Shown here: positions 18,801 to 28,100 of the stretch, one piece after another | How positions within the stretch are numbered: position 1 is the first letter of the stretch | Layout: each line of letters starts with the position of its first letter | Assembly: GCF_037977055.1 (NCBI RefSeq) | Contig: NZ_CP150274.1 | Span: forward strand, 4,774,001-4,838,000 | Direction of reading: 5' to 3' | DNA: 64,000 nucleotides | Source of the DNA: Paenibacillus sp. FSL K6-1096 | GTDB taxonomy: Bacteria; Bacillota; Bacilli; Paenibacillales; Paenibacillaceae | Program-made: the position numbers and the translations under genes | The notes under the pieces: generated by a model | Database searches by the model: none | What the model saw: the letters and a program-made list of their open reading frames with translations, nothing else | Told to the model about the DNA's origin: nothing

Positions 18801-19287
18801 GGAGCTGGCGAAATACGATGCGCTGGCGGCCAAGTCGAAGGAGCTGGAGACGCTGGTGCATCAGCATCTGGATGAGGACAAGTGGCTGGACCAGTTCATT
18901 GAAGCGCTGTACACCGATACGATTACCAAAAAAGGTGCGCTCTACGTCTACGACCGCGACGAGGACGAGGATGCCTGGGAGCCGTTCGCGAATCTGATGA
19001 AGGAACGCAGCTACGTGGAGTATGCTGTCTACCGTCATTTCCGTGCGCTCGATGAGAAGAGCCGCAGTGTGCTGCTGCGCAAGGCGGCGCGCCGGGCCGG
19101 AGAGATGACAGCGGCCGAGGATGTGACTCCGCTGCTGTATAAGCTGGAAGGGATGTATGTCTCCTTCCTGGAAGCGCGCGACAGCCTGGAATATGAGCGG
19201 GTTGAGCATGCGGATGGCGATGAGATGTACAGCTTCTACAAGAGCCTGACCGGCAAGCTCGGCAGTATCCGCAGAAAGCTGAAGTAA
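15898..19287 (+). CDS. Large tubulin-like GTPase-domain protein
   Basis: 1129 aa, no signal or membrane segment. The N-terminal ~400 residues carry the FtsZ/tubulin pattern: IIGLGGTG (38-43 region), the AFETNEQD strand end near 80-87 equivalent to NTDxQ, and the phosphate-binding signature LTGLSGGTGSGTF (GGTGSG at 189-194). This matches the Tubulin_2 ('tubulin-like') family seen in large bacterial proteins linked to vWA and GTPase genes. The remaining ~700 residues are helical and charged, with no named domain. It may form nucleotide-dependent filaments or act as a GTP-dependent scaffold; polymerisation is inference. AGGGGGAG precedes the ATG, and the next gene starts 4 bases after the stop. 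Confidence 0.85.
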   Translation: MKPVVREHIQQLDVSLGGGIVSDKIRVDTIDNPILIIGLGGTGIDALLRLKYQINRRFKLPEDPLSKKKRDKPDNVEFLAFETNEQDRGKKYKGIGLDPQNEFVLLANAEIGGLLQNRSILDPYITNWLSPELSITDGMNGAAGVRQAGRLLLFTKINQVVAAIDKKIKTLSVGTSKKLMVFLLTGLSGGTGSGTFLDIAYIVRGIIERDYGAAGIDRVNTLGYLFTPDVNLANKSLSEHTREYIRKNGYAALKELDYWMNVDSRGERFRQQYGNILNVNSPLPPFNLCHLISATNTEGKLLENAYDYCMNVTAENITNFMASEEKASGEEFAIHDYISNIRTNIAQMNKTYPANYEYNIIGASSAVLPIEEMTTYLAYRLFDKMDKMFHHAPGQEDVEKMARKLGIDLDTMIKTFESRVPEPLPGYQNSERLSHANVIKNQVVSMDTELEQNFLARAREEYIKAKKQLPGEITRLFSEELERIFLHPEQGPFYVSRLLYTEKGFCILKLIQSYIEALRESLLRLPRDIETAQESAEDKLGDARSAFVSKEKKKNAYIEAKINEYWLHADVERTEQMIQFYEDLYELLNEENSRIYGVFTEILTALSSIFEKNGDILINGEEQADHKGNKTYYWNIVNVPDISATISKIMDQKDGDDLIRDFTREMLKHSGRWVKEQEIDIVRSISEFLSDKFGDLITRSMEDFLVMKYGREEPLDKFVERIIAGRLDEDAVPIFHLSNSSGSLHFPSWGFVSVPVKAPGILKGIRNYQNNALGKSQFTIKESEVKNRIFWLNTRNGVPLFVYTPLRVYEENYERTILDKEGIGRHLVMTDKDNWTYLPSPIPEKSWGDTYMNPRVREYNARVRADFARALEAGVILEKGADENTSSRFSVVFTKPFDLDKLLGGYDLQLDAPRPNLGEVRKAAEELKALRTGGLEREGVKDIFGSINLELAQENLIRSPQLIARVREELAKYDALAAKSKELETLVHQHLDEDKWLDQFIEALYTDTITKKGALYVYDRDEDEDAWEPFANLMKERSYVEYAVYRHFRALDEKSRSVLLRKAARRAGEMTAAEDVTPLLYKLEGMYVSFLEARDSLEYERVEHADGDEMYSFYKSLTGKLGSIRRKLK

Positions 19288-19291
19288 GCCT

Positions 19292-21715
19292 ATGATCAGA
19301 GACCAGGCTATTCACTATGCGGAGCAATATGCCGCTGATGAGGAAGCGCAGCATCACAAGGGGGATGGACGCAGCAGCATCCATTACCCCGCGCTGTTCC
19401 TGTTCCTGGGCGATAAGGTGACCCCGGCCATCGGTCCGGTGCTGGCGCGCTGCGAGCGGAAATGGGACAATGCCGGCGGCGTCATGGCCCTGCATGCGGG
19501 TCCTCCCAGCGGCAGCGGCAGTATGCAGGAGAAGGAGGGGGTCCAGGGGCGGATCGGCAGCGGAAACAGCAGTGTCCATGAACGCGTGATGCACATGGCC
19601 CTGCCGGATACGGCGGGGCATGATCCGCGTACCGTCCGGCGTGAGTTGTACCGTGAATTTCATGAGGACAGCTCTTATTTGGCCGGAATGAACCGGACCC
19701 TGCGTCACTTAAGCAACAGCATAGCGGATTATGGGCGGCTGTACTCGTCTTTTGATGTGATTCATCTGAGTATCGTTACGCGGGTCGATGATCCGCTGAA
19801 TGTGCTGCTCCCGGAGGTCGTGCTGCTGGCCCGGGCCATCCTCAGCCAGTCGTTCAAATCGGTGCAGACCGATCTGTATGCGCTGATCAACGAACGTGAG
19901 CAGGGGGATAACTTCGGGTATTCCAGCTCGGTCGGGCTGGCTTTTCTGCGTGAGCTGGACGGGATGCAGGCAGCGGACTACGTGCTGAACGCTCCGCTGC
20001 TGGTAACGGAGGAGGGCTTGTCCATCCCTGTGGCCCACGGGCCTGCGCCCTTGTTCGATCTGGCCTATCTGCTCTCGGACAAAAACGAGCGCGGGCTGAT
20101 GTCCGTCCACGGGATGGATGACAATTATGAGATTATCGCCCACATCAGCCTGCTGAAGAACCGGGTCCGGCCTGCTGCCGATCAGGCCTCCGGCCACGGC
20201 GGCTACAACAATATGACCTTCAAGAGCGGCATCCGGGGCAGTACGGGCAGACAAGGCTACGCCTCCGCCGGATTCTCGGCGGTGCGCAGGCCGAACCGGC
20301 AGATTGCGCTGGCGGTGCTCTATCATGCCCTGCATTACCTTGCGGGCAGGCTGCAGGCCGGGCAGCCGCGCAGCCTGAAGGAGCGGCAGGCGCTGTTCGG
20401 TCTGGGAGCCGATTCCCTGCGCGCCCGCGCGGAAGAGCTGCTCCCGGAGGAAGCCGGTCTCGCAGAGATGACCGGGCTGATGAGCCATGGACGCCCGTCC
20501 TATTCGCAGCTCCGCATGCTGTCGCTGCGCGAAGCCGAGGAGCTGCTGTTCGGGGACGGGGCGGAGGCTTACTTCCGCAGTAATTTTGCGGAAGTGGCGG
20601 CACGCAGGGCCGCAGACCTTGACCCTGCCCGGGAGTGGGCAGGGGTGCTGGCTGCCGGGGAGCAGGCGGCTGCGCCGTTGACCTTCTACCAGCTGGCCGA
20701 ATGGACCAGCGGGAAGGCCGGGGATAGCGGCAGCGTGCTGGAAGCGCTGCGCCAGCATATGGGCGGGCTGCGCTCCGCGCTGCTCTCCGCCCAGGAGGAG
20801 CTGGAGCGGCTCTACGCGGAGAGCGTGGAGCGCCAGCCGTTCCAGCGGGTGCCGCTGCTGGATAAGCGGACGGTGCGCAACTTCATTCATTATCTGTTCG
20901 AGGCCGTCTACGGCCGGAAATATGAGCTTCTGCTGCTGGAGAGCGAGCTTAAGCTCTGCCTCCGCTATGAAGCCGCGCTGGAGCAGCTCCATGCGGACAG
21001 CAAGGCCAAGGTTGCGGCGATGGAAGCGCTGGAGGAGGAGCTGCAGAACGTGGCTCTGGTCAGCATCGGCCGCAGCAAGGAGACGGTGGATCAGAACATC
21101 ATGGAGTATTACCGCACGGTGACGGGTGAGGTTATGCAGGAGATCGAGAGCCGGCGCGGGGCCGGGATTTTCTTCAGCGAGCGGTTCCTGGGCAGCCTCT
21201 CGGAGCTGTTGCTGCGCGGCAAAGAGGCCGTGGTGGAGCGGCTGATCGAGCTCTGCCGCCGGGAGGTGCTGACGGCTGCGCCGTTCACCCTGCCGTTCGA
21301 GGAGGAGCTGCTGCGGCGGGCCAATGTCGCCGCCGCTTACGAGAACCGGGACATCGTCTCCAAGGAGGAGCTGTTCAAGCAGCTCTACCGGAGGCTGGAG
21401 GAGGAGGCGGCGATGAATGTCCGCTTGTTCGAATACACACAGGAGCACCGCCACGAAGAGAAGTATTTCTTCGGCGACAGCTCCTCCGAATTCCTGCGCT
21501 ACGCCTTCAGCGCCGATGAGACGACCCGCATCTACCGGCTGGGCTTTGTGCATGAGCAGCGCAGAAGCGGCGTGGAGAAGCTGAACCTGATGGGCGGCTT
21601 CCACCTCGAAGACCTGCTCTATTACCGCAACGGCAAGGTCTATTACGAGACCTATGCCGGCAACGGCTACCAGCTGCACGGTCTGGAGGAAGAGCAGCTG
21701 CCGGAGATGAGATGA
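19292..21715 (+). CDS. Large partner of the tubulin-like protein, possibly a degenerate tubulin-like protein
   Basis: 807 aa, cytoplasmic. The N-terminal ~290 residues echo the second half of a Tubulin_2 domain: FDVIHLSIVTRVDDPLNVLLPE, then VQTDLYALINE, and LFDLAYLLSDKNERGL, which resembles the strand-loop after the GTP-binding core. There is no GGTGSG loop, so it is probably not a nucleotide hydrolase. The rest is strongly helical with coiled-coil segments (about 500-640) and ends in a basic/aromatic region. It is only 4 bases from the tubulin-like gene, so the pair is likely made and used together. The domain call is tentative. Confidence 0.7.
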   Translation: MIRDQAIHYAEQYAADEEAQHHKGDGRSSIHYPALFLFLGDKVTPAIGPVLARCERKWDNAGGVMALHAGPPSGSGSMQEKEGVQGRIGSGNSSVHERVMHMALPDTAGHDPRTVRRELYREFHEDSSYLAGMNRTLRHLSNSIADYGRLYSSFDVIHLSIVTRVDDPLNVLLPEVVLLARAILSQSFKSVQTDLYALINEREQGDNFGYSSSVGLAFLRELDGMQAADYVLNAPLLVTEEGLSIPVAHGPAPLFDLAYLLSDKNERGLMSVHGMDDNYEIIAHISLLKNRVRPAADQASGHGGYNNMTFKSGIRGSTGRQGYASAGFSAVRRPNRQIALAVLYHALHYLAGRLQAGQPRSLKERQALFGLGADSLRARAEELLPEEAGLAEMTGLMSHGRPSYSQLRMLSLREAEELLFGDGAEAYFRSNFAEVAARRAADLDPAREWAGVLAAGEQAAAPLTFYQLAEWTSGKAGDSGSVLEALRQHMGGLRSALLSAQEELERLYAESVERQPFQRVPLLDKRTVRNFIHYLFEAVYGRKYELLLLESELKLCLRYEAALEQLHADSKAKVAAMEALEEELQNVALVSIGRSKETVDQNIMEYYRTVTGEVMQEIESRRGAGIFFSERFLGSLSELLLRGKEAVVERLIELCRREVLTAAPFTLPFEEELLRRANVAAAYENRDIVSKEELFKQLYRRLEEEAAMNVRLFEYTQEHRHEEKYFFGDSSSEFLRYAFSADETTRIYRLGFVHEQRRSGVEKLNLMGGFHLEDLLYYRNGKVYYETYAGNGYQLHGLEEEQLPEMR

Positions 21716-21759
21716 GTTGGATGACTCCAGAGTTCGTAGGACAATTCTCATTCATTCCG

Positions 21760-21777
21760 CTGCACGAGGTGCAATAG
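21760..21777. repeat. 15-bp dyad of the YTGYA-N5-TRCAA family inside the operon
   Basis: CTGCACGAGGTGCAA sits in the 120-base gap before the polytopic vWA gene, flanked by CATTCC and GGAATG arms that extend the hairpin. It matches the dyads in the large repeat-rich gaps. Confidence 0.6.
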
Positions 21778-21835
21778 AATGGAATGGGGGAAGCACATGA
21801 ATGATCAAGCTTTTCCCCGGAAAGGATGAAGTGCA

Positions 21836-23107
21836 ATGCAGCGAAAAATCAACCTGCTCCTGCTGCTGTTCAGCCTGCTGGGCGGCGGCGTAGCTTTCGT
21901 GCTCGGCGAGCTGCTGCTGGACCGCAGGCCGTATGATCTGCCCCAGATGGTACTGGTCGGCATTTATTTCGCCATCGTGGCTTTATGCGTCGGCATCGGC
22001 GCGCTGGTGGCGGAGACGATCTCGCCCAAGCTGAACGGGCAGTCCTGGAAGCTGCGCTATCTCGGCACCTCGTGGCGGATGTTCCCGCTGATGGTCGTGC
22101 TGCTGTTTGGCGTGGGTACGCTGACTGAATTTGTGTACGAGCTGAACTTCGGCGGAATTAAGCCGGTCAAGAATGTGGTCATGGTCATTGATGACTCCGG
22201 CAGCATGATGCAGAGCGACCCGTCGGACCGGCGCTATGAAGCGGCCAAGAATCTGGTGGGCCAGCTCAAAAAAGATAACAAGGTGGCCATCGTCACCTTC
22301 AGCAGCGAGGCTTCCGTCGTCCAGCCGCTGATTCCGCTCTCCAAAGCGGGCAACCGCGACAAGGTCATGGAGGCGATTAGCAGCCTGAAGACCACCGAGG
22401 GCGGAACGAATATCAGCGGCGCGCTGTCAGAGGCGATGAAGGTGATTGATGAGGAAGGTGCAGACCGCGGGGCGATGGTGATTCTTTTGTCGGACGGGGT
22501 GAGCCAGTTCAATACCGCTACGGAGCTGACAGACTTTGTGGAGCGGGGGATTAAAGTAAATACAATCGGGCTTGCGCTCGATGACCCGTCCGGCGCCAAT
22601 CTGCTTCAGGATATCGCAGGCCGGACCGGCGGGCAGTATTATGATGTGGCTGATGCCAACCGGCTCGGTGAAGTCTTCCAGCAAATCTATGACCGTCTGG
22701 GCGACCGCAGCCTGCTGACTGAGCGCAGTGACGAGACAGCGGACAGCCCTTATTATGCTGTGGTGCGTATCCTGGCGCTGATGCTGCTGGGAACGGCGCT
22801 GGGTCTGGGTCTGGGGATTGTTTTTGATAACCGGCATTTGGCCCGCGGCTTCAGTATCGGCGGCGTTGTATCGGGCCTCGGCGCAGGGCTGATTCTGGAA
22901 TACGGCCTAAATGGGGATACGGTCTGGGACCCGATGACCCGGCTGCTGGCCCTGCTCGTGCTTGTAGCAATTCTGACCTTGTTCACATACGTAGTGCCCG
23001 TAGGGGAAGGACGCCTGACGCGCAAGGGAAGAGCCTCCGGGGCTGCTGCATCCTCTGCGGACAGCTTCCGTTCACCCCGCCGTAACCGGGGCAGCAAAGG
23101 ATTCTGA
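21836..23107 (+). CDS. Polytopic membrane protein with vWA domain
   Basis: 423 aa. Three membrane segments (about 5-25, 37-60, 80-100) are followed by a vWA domain with a complete MIDAS: DDSGSMM, the Thr in GGTNISGAL and the Asp in LLSDGVSQF. At least three more membrane segments follow, then a basic Ser/Arg-rich tail (RKGRASGAAASSADSFRSPR). By the positive-inside rule the vWA domain probably lies on the opposite face from the tail, but I cannot settle this by eye. Two different vWA proteins in one operon suggest they bind each other or a shared ligand. AAAGGATGAAG precedes the ATG. Confidence 0.8.
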   Translation: MQRKINLLLLLFSLLGGGVAFVLGELLLDRRPYDLPQMVLVGIYFAIVALCVGIGALVAETISPKLNGQSWKLRYLGTSWRMFPLMVVLLFGVGTLTEFVYELNFGGIKPVKNVVMVIDDSGSMMQSDPSDRRYEAAKNLVGQLKKDNKVAIVTFSSEASVVQPLIPLSKAGNRDKVMEAISSLKTTEGGTNISGALSEAMKVIDEEGADRGAMVILLSDGVSQFNTATELTDFVERGIKVNTIGLALDDPSGANLLQDIAGRTGGQYYDVADANRLGEVFQQIYDRLGDRSLLTERSDETADSPYYAVVRILALMLLGTALGLGLGIVFDNRHLARGFSIGGVVSGLGAGLILEYGLNGDTVWDPMTRLLALLVLVAILTLFTYVVPVGEGRLTRKGRASGAAASSADSFRSPRRNRGSKGF

Positions 23108-23141
23108 TTAAGACACCGGAAAAGGAAAGGGGCAGGTTGCC

Positions 23142-23777
23142 ATGAAGTACGCCGGGGTTGACGCTTCCACACCGGTCATTACCGGAGTCGTGTCCAGGGT
23201 GGAGGACCGGTTCTGCACGCTGCGGTGGCGCTGGCCGGAGGGCGTGCAGGCGGTATATATTCATAAGACCGCTGCGGAGACGCCGGAGGACGGGGACCTT
23301 CCGCCTTCCGGCATGAAGCTCTACACGCGGGAGGAATACAAGGCGGGGAACGGATTCCGTGACCGGCTGGATGAAATCGGGATGGTGGCCTATACGATCT
23401 ATGCGCGGCTAAGCGGGGACGGGGAGACGCTGCTGGTGCGCCAGCAGGATGGCAGCAACCGGGTGCTCGTCAGCGCAGGCAAAGCGCGGATCTACTATTC
23501 GATCCAGCACAAAAAAGGGCTGTTCAGCAAGCTCAAAACCGTGCAGATGACCATCACCGCCGAGGTGCCCGTGCCGAAGGAAGTGCTCTGCTACGTCAAA
23601 AAGCGCGATAGCCACCCGTCCTCCAAAGAGGACGGTACCCGCTACCCGTTCGTCCAGGACTTTGCCCCCGGGCGCAACCAGCTTCCGCCGATTGAGGTCG
23701 GGAAGGATGATTTTATCCGTATCTTCCTGACGGACGGGCGCAAGTACGGGTTGTATTATGAGCTGGTCCCGGAGTGA
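23142..23777 (+). CDS. Small beta-rich protein, unknown
   Basis: 211 aa, no signal peptide. The segment VEDRFCTLRWRWPEGVQAVYIHKT, shown in part, alternates like the first strands of a fibronectin-III or Ig-like sandwich. A second half with KLKTVQMTITAEVPVPKEV and a C-terminal GRKYGLYYELVPE could be another. It lies between the polytopic vWA gene (34 bases upstream) and the GTPase gene. I suggest it is an adaptor that links vWA and GTPase parts; this rests on position only. Confidence 0.65.
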   Translation: MKYAGVDASTPVITGVVSRVEDRFCTLRWRWPEGVQAVYIHKTAAETPEDGDLPPSGMKLYTREEYKAGNGFRDRLDEIGMVAYTIYARLSGDGETLLVRQQDGSNRVLVSAGKARIYYSIQHKKGLFSKLKTVQMTITAEVPVPKEVLCYVKKRDSHPSSKEDGTRYPFVQDFAPGRNQLPPIEVGKDDFIRIFLTDGRKYGLYYELVPE

Positions 23778-23890
23778 GCGGGAGCGGGCCCGGGACCGGG
23801 ACTGGCAGGGCTGCCGCAGCCCGCAGATGTCCGTTATGCACGCTGTTCCTCCCCTGGGCGGCGCTGAACAAGCTTTAAGGAGGATGAGAG

Positions 23891-25153
23891 ATGTCTTTTT
23901 TTAGCCGATTTATGAAGAAGAATCAGCCGGCAGCGAGGCCGCTGTATTACGATATTGTCTGCCCGTACTGCTTCTCCCGCTTCGAGCCGGATGAGGTGGT
24001 GTTCCGGGCTATGCACAGCCGGGAGGATGACGAGAATTATGCGCTCGGTGAGGATGATCTGCTCAATAAATACCGTGAACGCTTCGGCCTCGATACGGTG
24101 GATGATATGGAGGCGATTCTGAATCCGGCCGATATCCCGGAGGAGTACCATCATTACACGGATCATGTGCTGACCGGCATCACCGACCGCTATGGCGTGA
24201 TGACCCGCAGACGGCTTTGTCCCTCCTGCCACAACGAGCTTCCGGTAACAGCGGGCAAGGTGCCAAGCAATATTATCTCCATTATCGGCGCTTCCCAGGT
24301 CGGGAAATCCGTATATATGACCTCATTGATCCATACGCTGCAGCATACGACAGCAGGGCATTTTGACGCGGCCTGTATGCCGCTGAATGCCGAGATCAGC
24401 CGCAAGTTCCGCACCCTGTACGAGGAGCCGCTGTTCGAGCGCGGGGATCTGCTGGCATCTACCCAGAAGGAGCGGATGCAGGAGCCGTTTATTTTCCAGT
24501 TTATTTTCAAGGATGAGTCCAAGCCGCCGCTGACGCTGGTGTTCTTCGATGTCGCCGGTGAAGGTATGGTCGATCAGGATTATCTGGGGCTGCACGGCCA
24601 GCATATCAAGAACTCCGCCGGGATTCTGTTCATGGTCGATCCGCTGCAGATCCGTTCGGTCCGGGAGAAGATCCGTATCAATCTCGGGGACAGTCCGGGC
24701 GAGTGGGTGTCGCAGTACGATGAGCCGCGCGATGTGGTGCTGACCATGTTCGGCGACTTCATCGCCTACCAGGAGAAGAGCAAGACCGAGATTCCAACGG
24801 CCGTTGTTCTAGCCAAAAGCGATATGCTCCACTCCCTCAAGGATGAGGACGGCGATTACATCAAATCCAACAGTAACGTGTTCAACAACTACGTGCACCG
24901 CAAAACGCTTAATCTGAATGAGTTCCACAATATCGACGGCGAAATCCGCCGCTTCATTGAGAAGGTGGACCGTCCGTTTAAGGATACGATGGATGTGTAT
25001 TTTGAGAAGACCGCTTACTTTGCTGTGTCTGCGCTGGGCAGCAATCCGGTCAATCAGCGGATCGAGGGCGTGGTCAGTCCGATCCGGGTAGACGAGCCGT
25101 TCATCTGGCTGCTCTACAAGCTGAACTATATTGAGGGGAGCGACGGGCCGTGA
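23891..25153 (+). CDS. Zinc-ribbon double-GTPase-family protein
   Basis: 420 aa. An N-terminal treble-clef/zinc-ribbon pair, CPYCFSRF (about 20-27) and CPSCHNE (about 113-119), frames the approach to a GTPase domain. The P-loop is IGASQVGKSVYMTS (near 137), the switch-II-like DxxG is FFDVAGEGMVD (near 222), and a G4-like motif is VLAKSDML (near 310). This combination matches the bacterial 'double-GTPase' (DO-GTPase) family, whose genes sit next to GAP1 genes, as here. The stop overlaps the GAP1-like start (GTGA). It probably acts as the switch of the system, with nucleotide state read by GAP1. Which substrate or signal triggers it is unknown. Confidence 0.8.
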   Translation: MSFFSRFMKKNQPAARPLYYDIVCPYCFSRFEPDEVVFRAMHSREDDENYALGEDDLLNKYRERFGLDTVDDMEAILNPADIPEEYHHYTDHVLTGITDRYGVMTRRRLCPSCHNELPVTAGKVPSNIISIIGASQVGKSVYMTSLIHTLQHTTAGHFDAACMPLNAEISRKFRTLYEEPLFERGDLLASTQKERMQEPFIFQFIFKDESKPPLTLVFFDVAGEGMVDQDYLGLHGQHIKNSAGILFMVDPLQIRSVREKIRINLGDSPGEWVSQYDEPRDVVLTMFGDFIAYQEKSKTEIPTAVVLAKSDMLHSLKDEDGDYIKSNSNVFNNYVHRKTLNLNEFHNIDGEIRRFIEKVDRPFKDTMDVYFEKTAYFAVSALGSNPVNQRIEGVVSPIRVDEPFIWLLYKLNYIEGSDGP

Positions 25154-28100
25154 ACAGATTCTCAGGGTCCATGATCACCCAGCAGATGTATACCCGTGCG
25201 CGGCGCGGCGTGTACCGGGCGACAGAGGGATTCGATACGGTAGCGAAATCGGAGAGTCTCGACAACAATTTTGTCAAAAAAATTCTGCACCCCTTCTGCC
25301 TCTACGATGCCCCGGCTGAGCTTGCGGCACGCGGCGAGAAGGAGGAGGCGCTGTATCCGGCAGCGCTGCATCTGTTCCACACAGAGAGCAATGAGACGGT
25401 GATCGGGCAAGCCCGTTATGTGGCGGCGGATTTCACGGGACAGCGGAGCGCTTTTTTTGCCCATAATTTCGTGGTACCCGGGGTTCGCTCAGAGGAGATT
25501 GTCGAGAAGTATGGGGACTGGCTCCATGCCGGATTCGCGCAGCAGTATGATGGCGAGCCGGGTGGCACCCTGCCTGAGCTGGAAGCGATCCCGGTGGAAG
25601 AACGCGAAGCGTCTGCAGAACCGTTGACTGTGCTACGCCGCCTCGGATTCACGGAGGAGCTGTTCAAGGCACTGGTGCAGGCGGTGATGCTGTCCGTATC
25701 CGGCAAAAAGAAGCTCTATGTGGCGCTGGATGCGCCGGTCAGTGAGTTGTCGCAGCGTGCGGTAGAGCTGACGGAGGTCATCTATGCTTCGTTGCCGTAT
25801 GACTTCCGCCGCAGGCTGGGAGTGATCACTTATGCGAAGGAGCCGCAGAGCCGGAAGTATATTCATCTGACTTTTGTGGAGAAGGGCTCGCTTCGTCCGG
25901 GAGACCGGAATATCGAGAAGGATTACCTCTTCGATATGGCGAACGGCCGGGTGCTGAATGCCGACTTCGGGGAGTCGCAGCAGATGTATGCCGATCTCGT
26001 CTGGAAGACGCTGGGGCAGCCTGGCGGCAGTCTCCGCGATTTCGCCAGATTTGCCGACACCCTGCTGCTGGGGGAGAGTACAGAGCGCAAGCTGTCGCTG
26101 GCCGTCTACAATGAGCTGGCGGTCTTTTATGAAATTGAGCAGGGCAATGAAGAGTTATATACAGAGAACAAAAACGCTGTCCTCGCCGGTCTGCTGTCCT
26201 ATCTGAAGCCGGAGGGCAAGCTCGACTCGCGGGTGCGGCTGAATGATATGTTCCTGGAGCGGTTCGACCGAGAATATGACCTGATCCGCAAGCGGGGGAT
26301 TCCGTCGCCGGAGATTCTGGAGCAGTTCAAGGAATATTTCATCCTGCCGGGCCATCATTACCGGGTGAAGATTATCGATTACTTCATTAACGGGATGCTG
26401 AACTGCCAGTCCGGGGAACGGGAGGATGTCCTGGCTGCGGCGTATGGCATTCTGGAGAGCGAGCCAGCCTTAAGTGAAGCCTTCTTCAAAAGAGTGCTGC
26501 CCCAGACCCTTTTCCGCCGGGCGCTGTTCGACCCGTACCTGGAATCCCGGCTGGCAGCGGCAAAAGGAACGGCGGATGTGCTCCGCATGGCCGCCCATTT
26601 CGGCCGCAGCCTGCCCGAGGTGCTGGAGCAGGCCTCAGTGCGGGATACGCTGAAGGATTATCTGCTGGAGAAGCTGCGGCAGGAGCCTGATCCGGTAGCA
26701 GCGGTGGCCGCTATTCATGATGCGGTCCAGGAGGCCGAGAAGCAGCGCCGCAGAGGCGGCGGCGTCCACCCGGATGCCCTGTCGCTGATGCAGGAGCTGG
26801 GCACTACGGCGGACCGCTTCCTGCTGAACCGTATCTCGCTGGACGAGCTGTCGATGGAGCAGCTATTGGAGATTTCCTTCTTGCGCTACCGGGATGCCTC
26901 GGATTGGCAGCCGCCGCTGGATGCGATTGCGAAGCGCAAGGCGAACGCCCTGCGCGCTGCGTACCGGTGGTTCGGGGAGGAGTCGCCGGACGAGGAGATT
27001 TTTGCCGGGCTGAGCCCCCGGGAGCTGGACGATGTGCAGCTGCTGGGCGCACGCTGGCTGAGAGAGGCGCGTAGTCTGGAGCCGTTCGACCGGCTGCCGC
27101 TGGCCTTCTATCACAGCAGTGAGCGTGAGGGCGGGCCGCTGGATTATGATTCGCTGCTGGATCTGGTGGTCCGCAAGGCCGGGAATGACAAGGAGACGGT
27201 CTACCGGTTCCTGGACTGGTCGCAGCATAGCTGGCTGTTCGCCAGCTCCGGCAAGAAGCTGTGGCCGAATTACCGGCGGGCGGTGCTGCGGTACTTCCTG
27301 AAGAGCGACCGCGAGGCGTTCAAGAACCGCGACTTCCGCAAAAGCTACATGGAGACAGCCACCCCTGCCATGCAAAGTGTCTACAATGAAGCCCGCGCCC
27401 AGCTGGCTTCGCCGCTGGCGCGGTGGGTCAGCCGCAGCCGATTTCAGATCCTGATCTCCGGCAGCGTCCTGATCATCCTCCTGATTACAGGCATGATCCT
27501 GATTAGCCAGCTTGGGGACCGCGGCGGGGATACCGCCGCACCGGCGGCCAGCCCCAGCCCGCTCCCGGTGGTGAGCGGAGATGTGGCGCCTGTATCTGTA
27601 CGGCTTATCGGCGGTGCTGTAGGTGCTGATAAGGGTGATGCTGGCGACGGTAGTGGTACTGGTGAGGGTAGCGGTGTTGGTGAAGGCCAAGGCGGCGATG
27701 CTGGTGACGGTGGCAGTGCGGGGCAAGACGGCAACGGTGCTGGTGAGGGTAGCGAAGGCAACGGCGGTGCTAACGGCAAGGGCGGAGATGCTGGTGACAG
27801 CGGCGGCAGTTCAGGTGGCGGTAACGGCAGTGATGCTGGTGATGGTAGCGGCAGTGAAGGGAAGGGCGGCAGCGATGCTGGTGATGGCAGCGGCAGTGAA
27901 AGCAAGGGCGGCAGCGTCAAGCTGTTGTACAGCTTTGCGGCTGCGGCGGATTGCTCCGCCTTCAAGCCGGCGGAGATTGCGGTGGAGTCCGGCGGCGGCG
28001 AGACCGCCACGTACAAGGTCCAGGCAATGGTGAACCGTTGCCTGGTTGACCCGGGCGCCGGAGGGGATGACGGCGCGGGTGGTGATGTAGACGCCGGAGG

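Noticed and set aside
19709..21751. Long antisense frame of 680 codons opposite the tubulin partner gene
   Set aside because: A GC-rich coding strand gives long antisense frames. The composition is Leu/Gln/His/Arg-rich without a domain, and the plus-strand gene is well supported.
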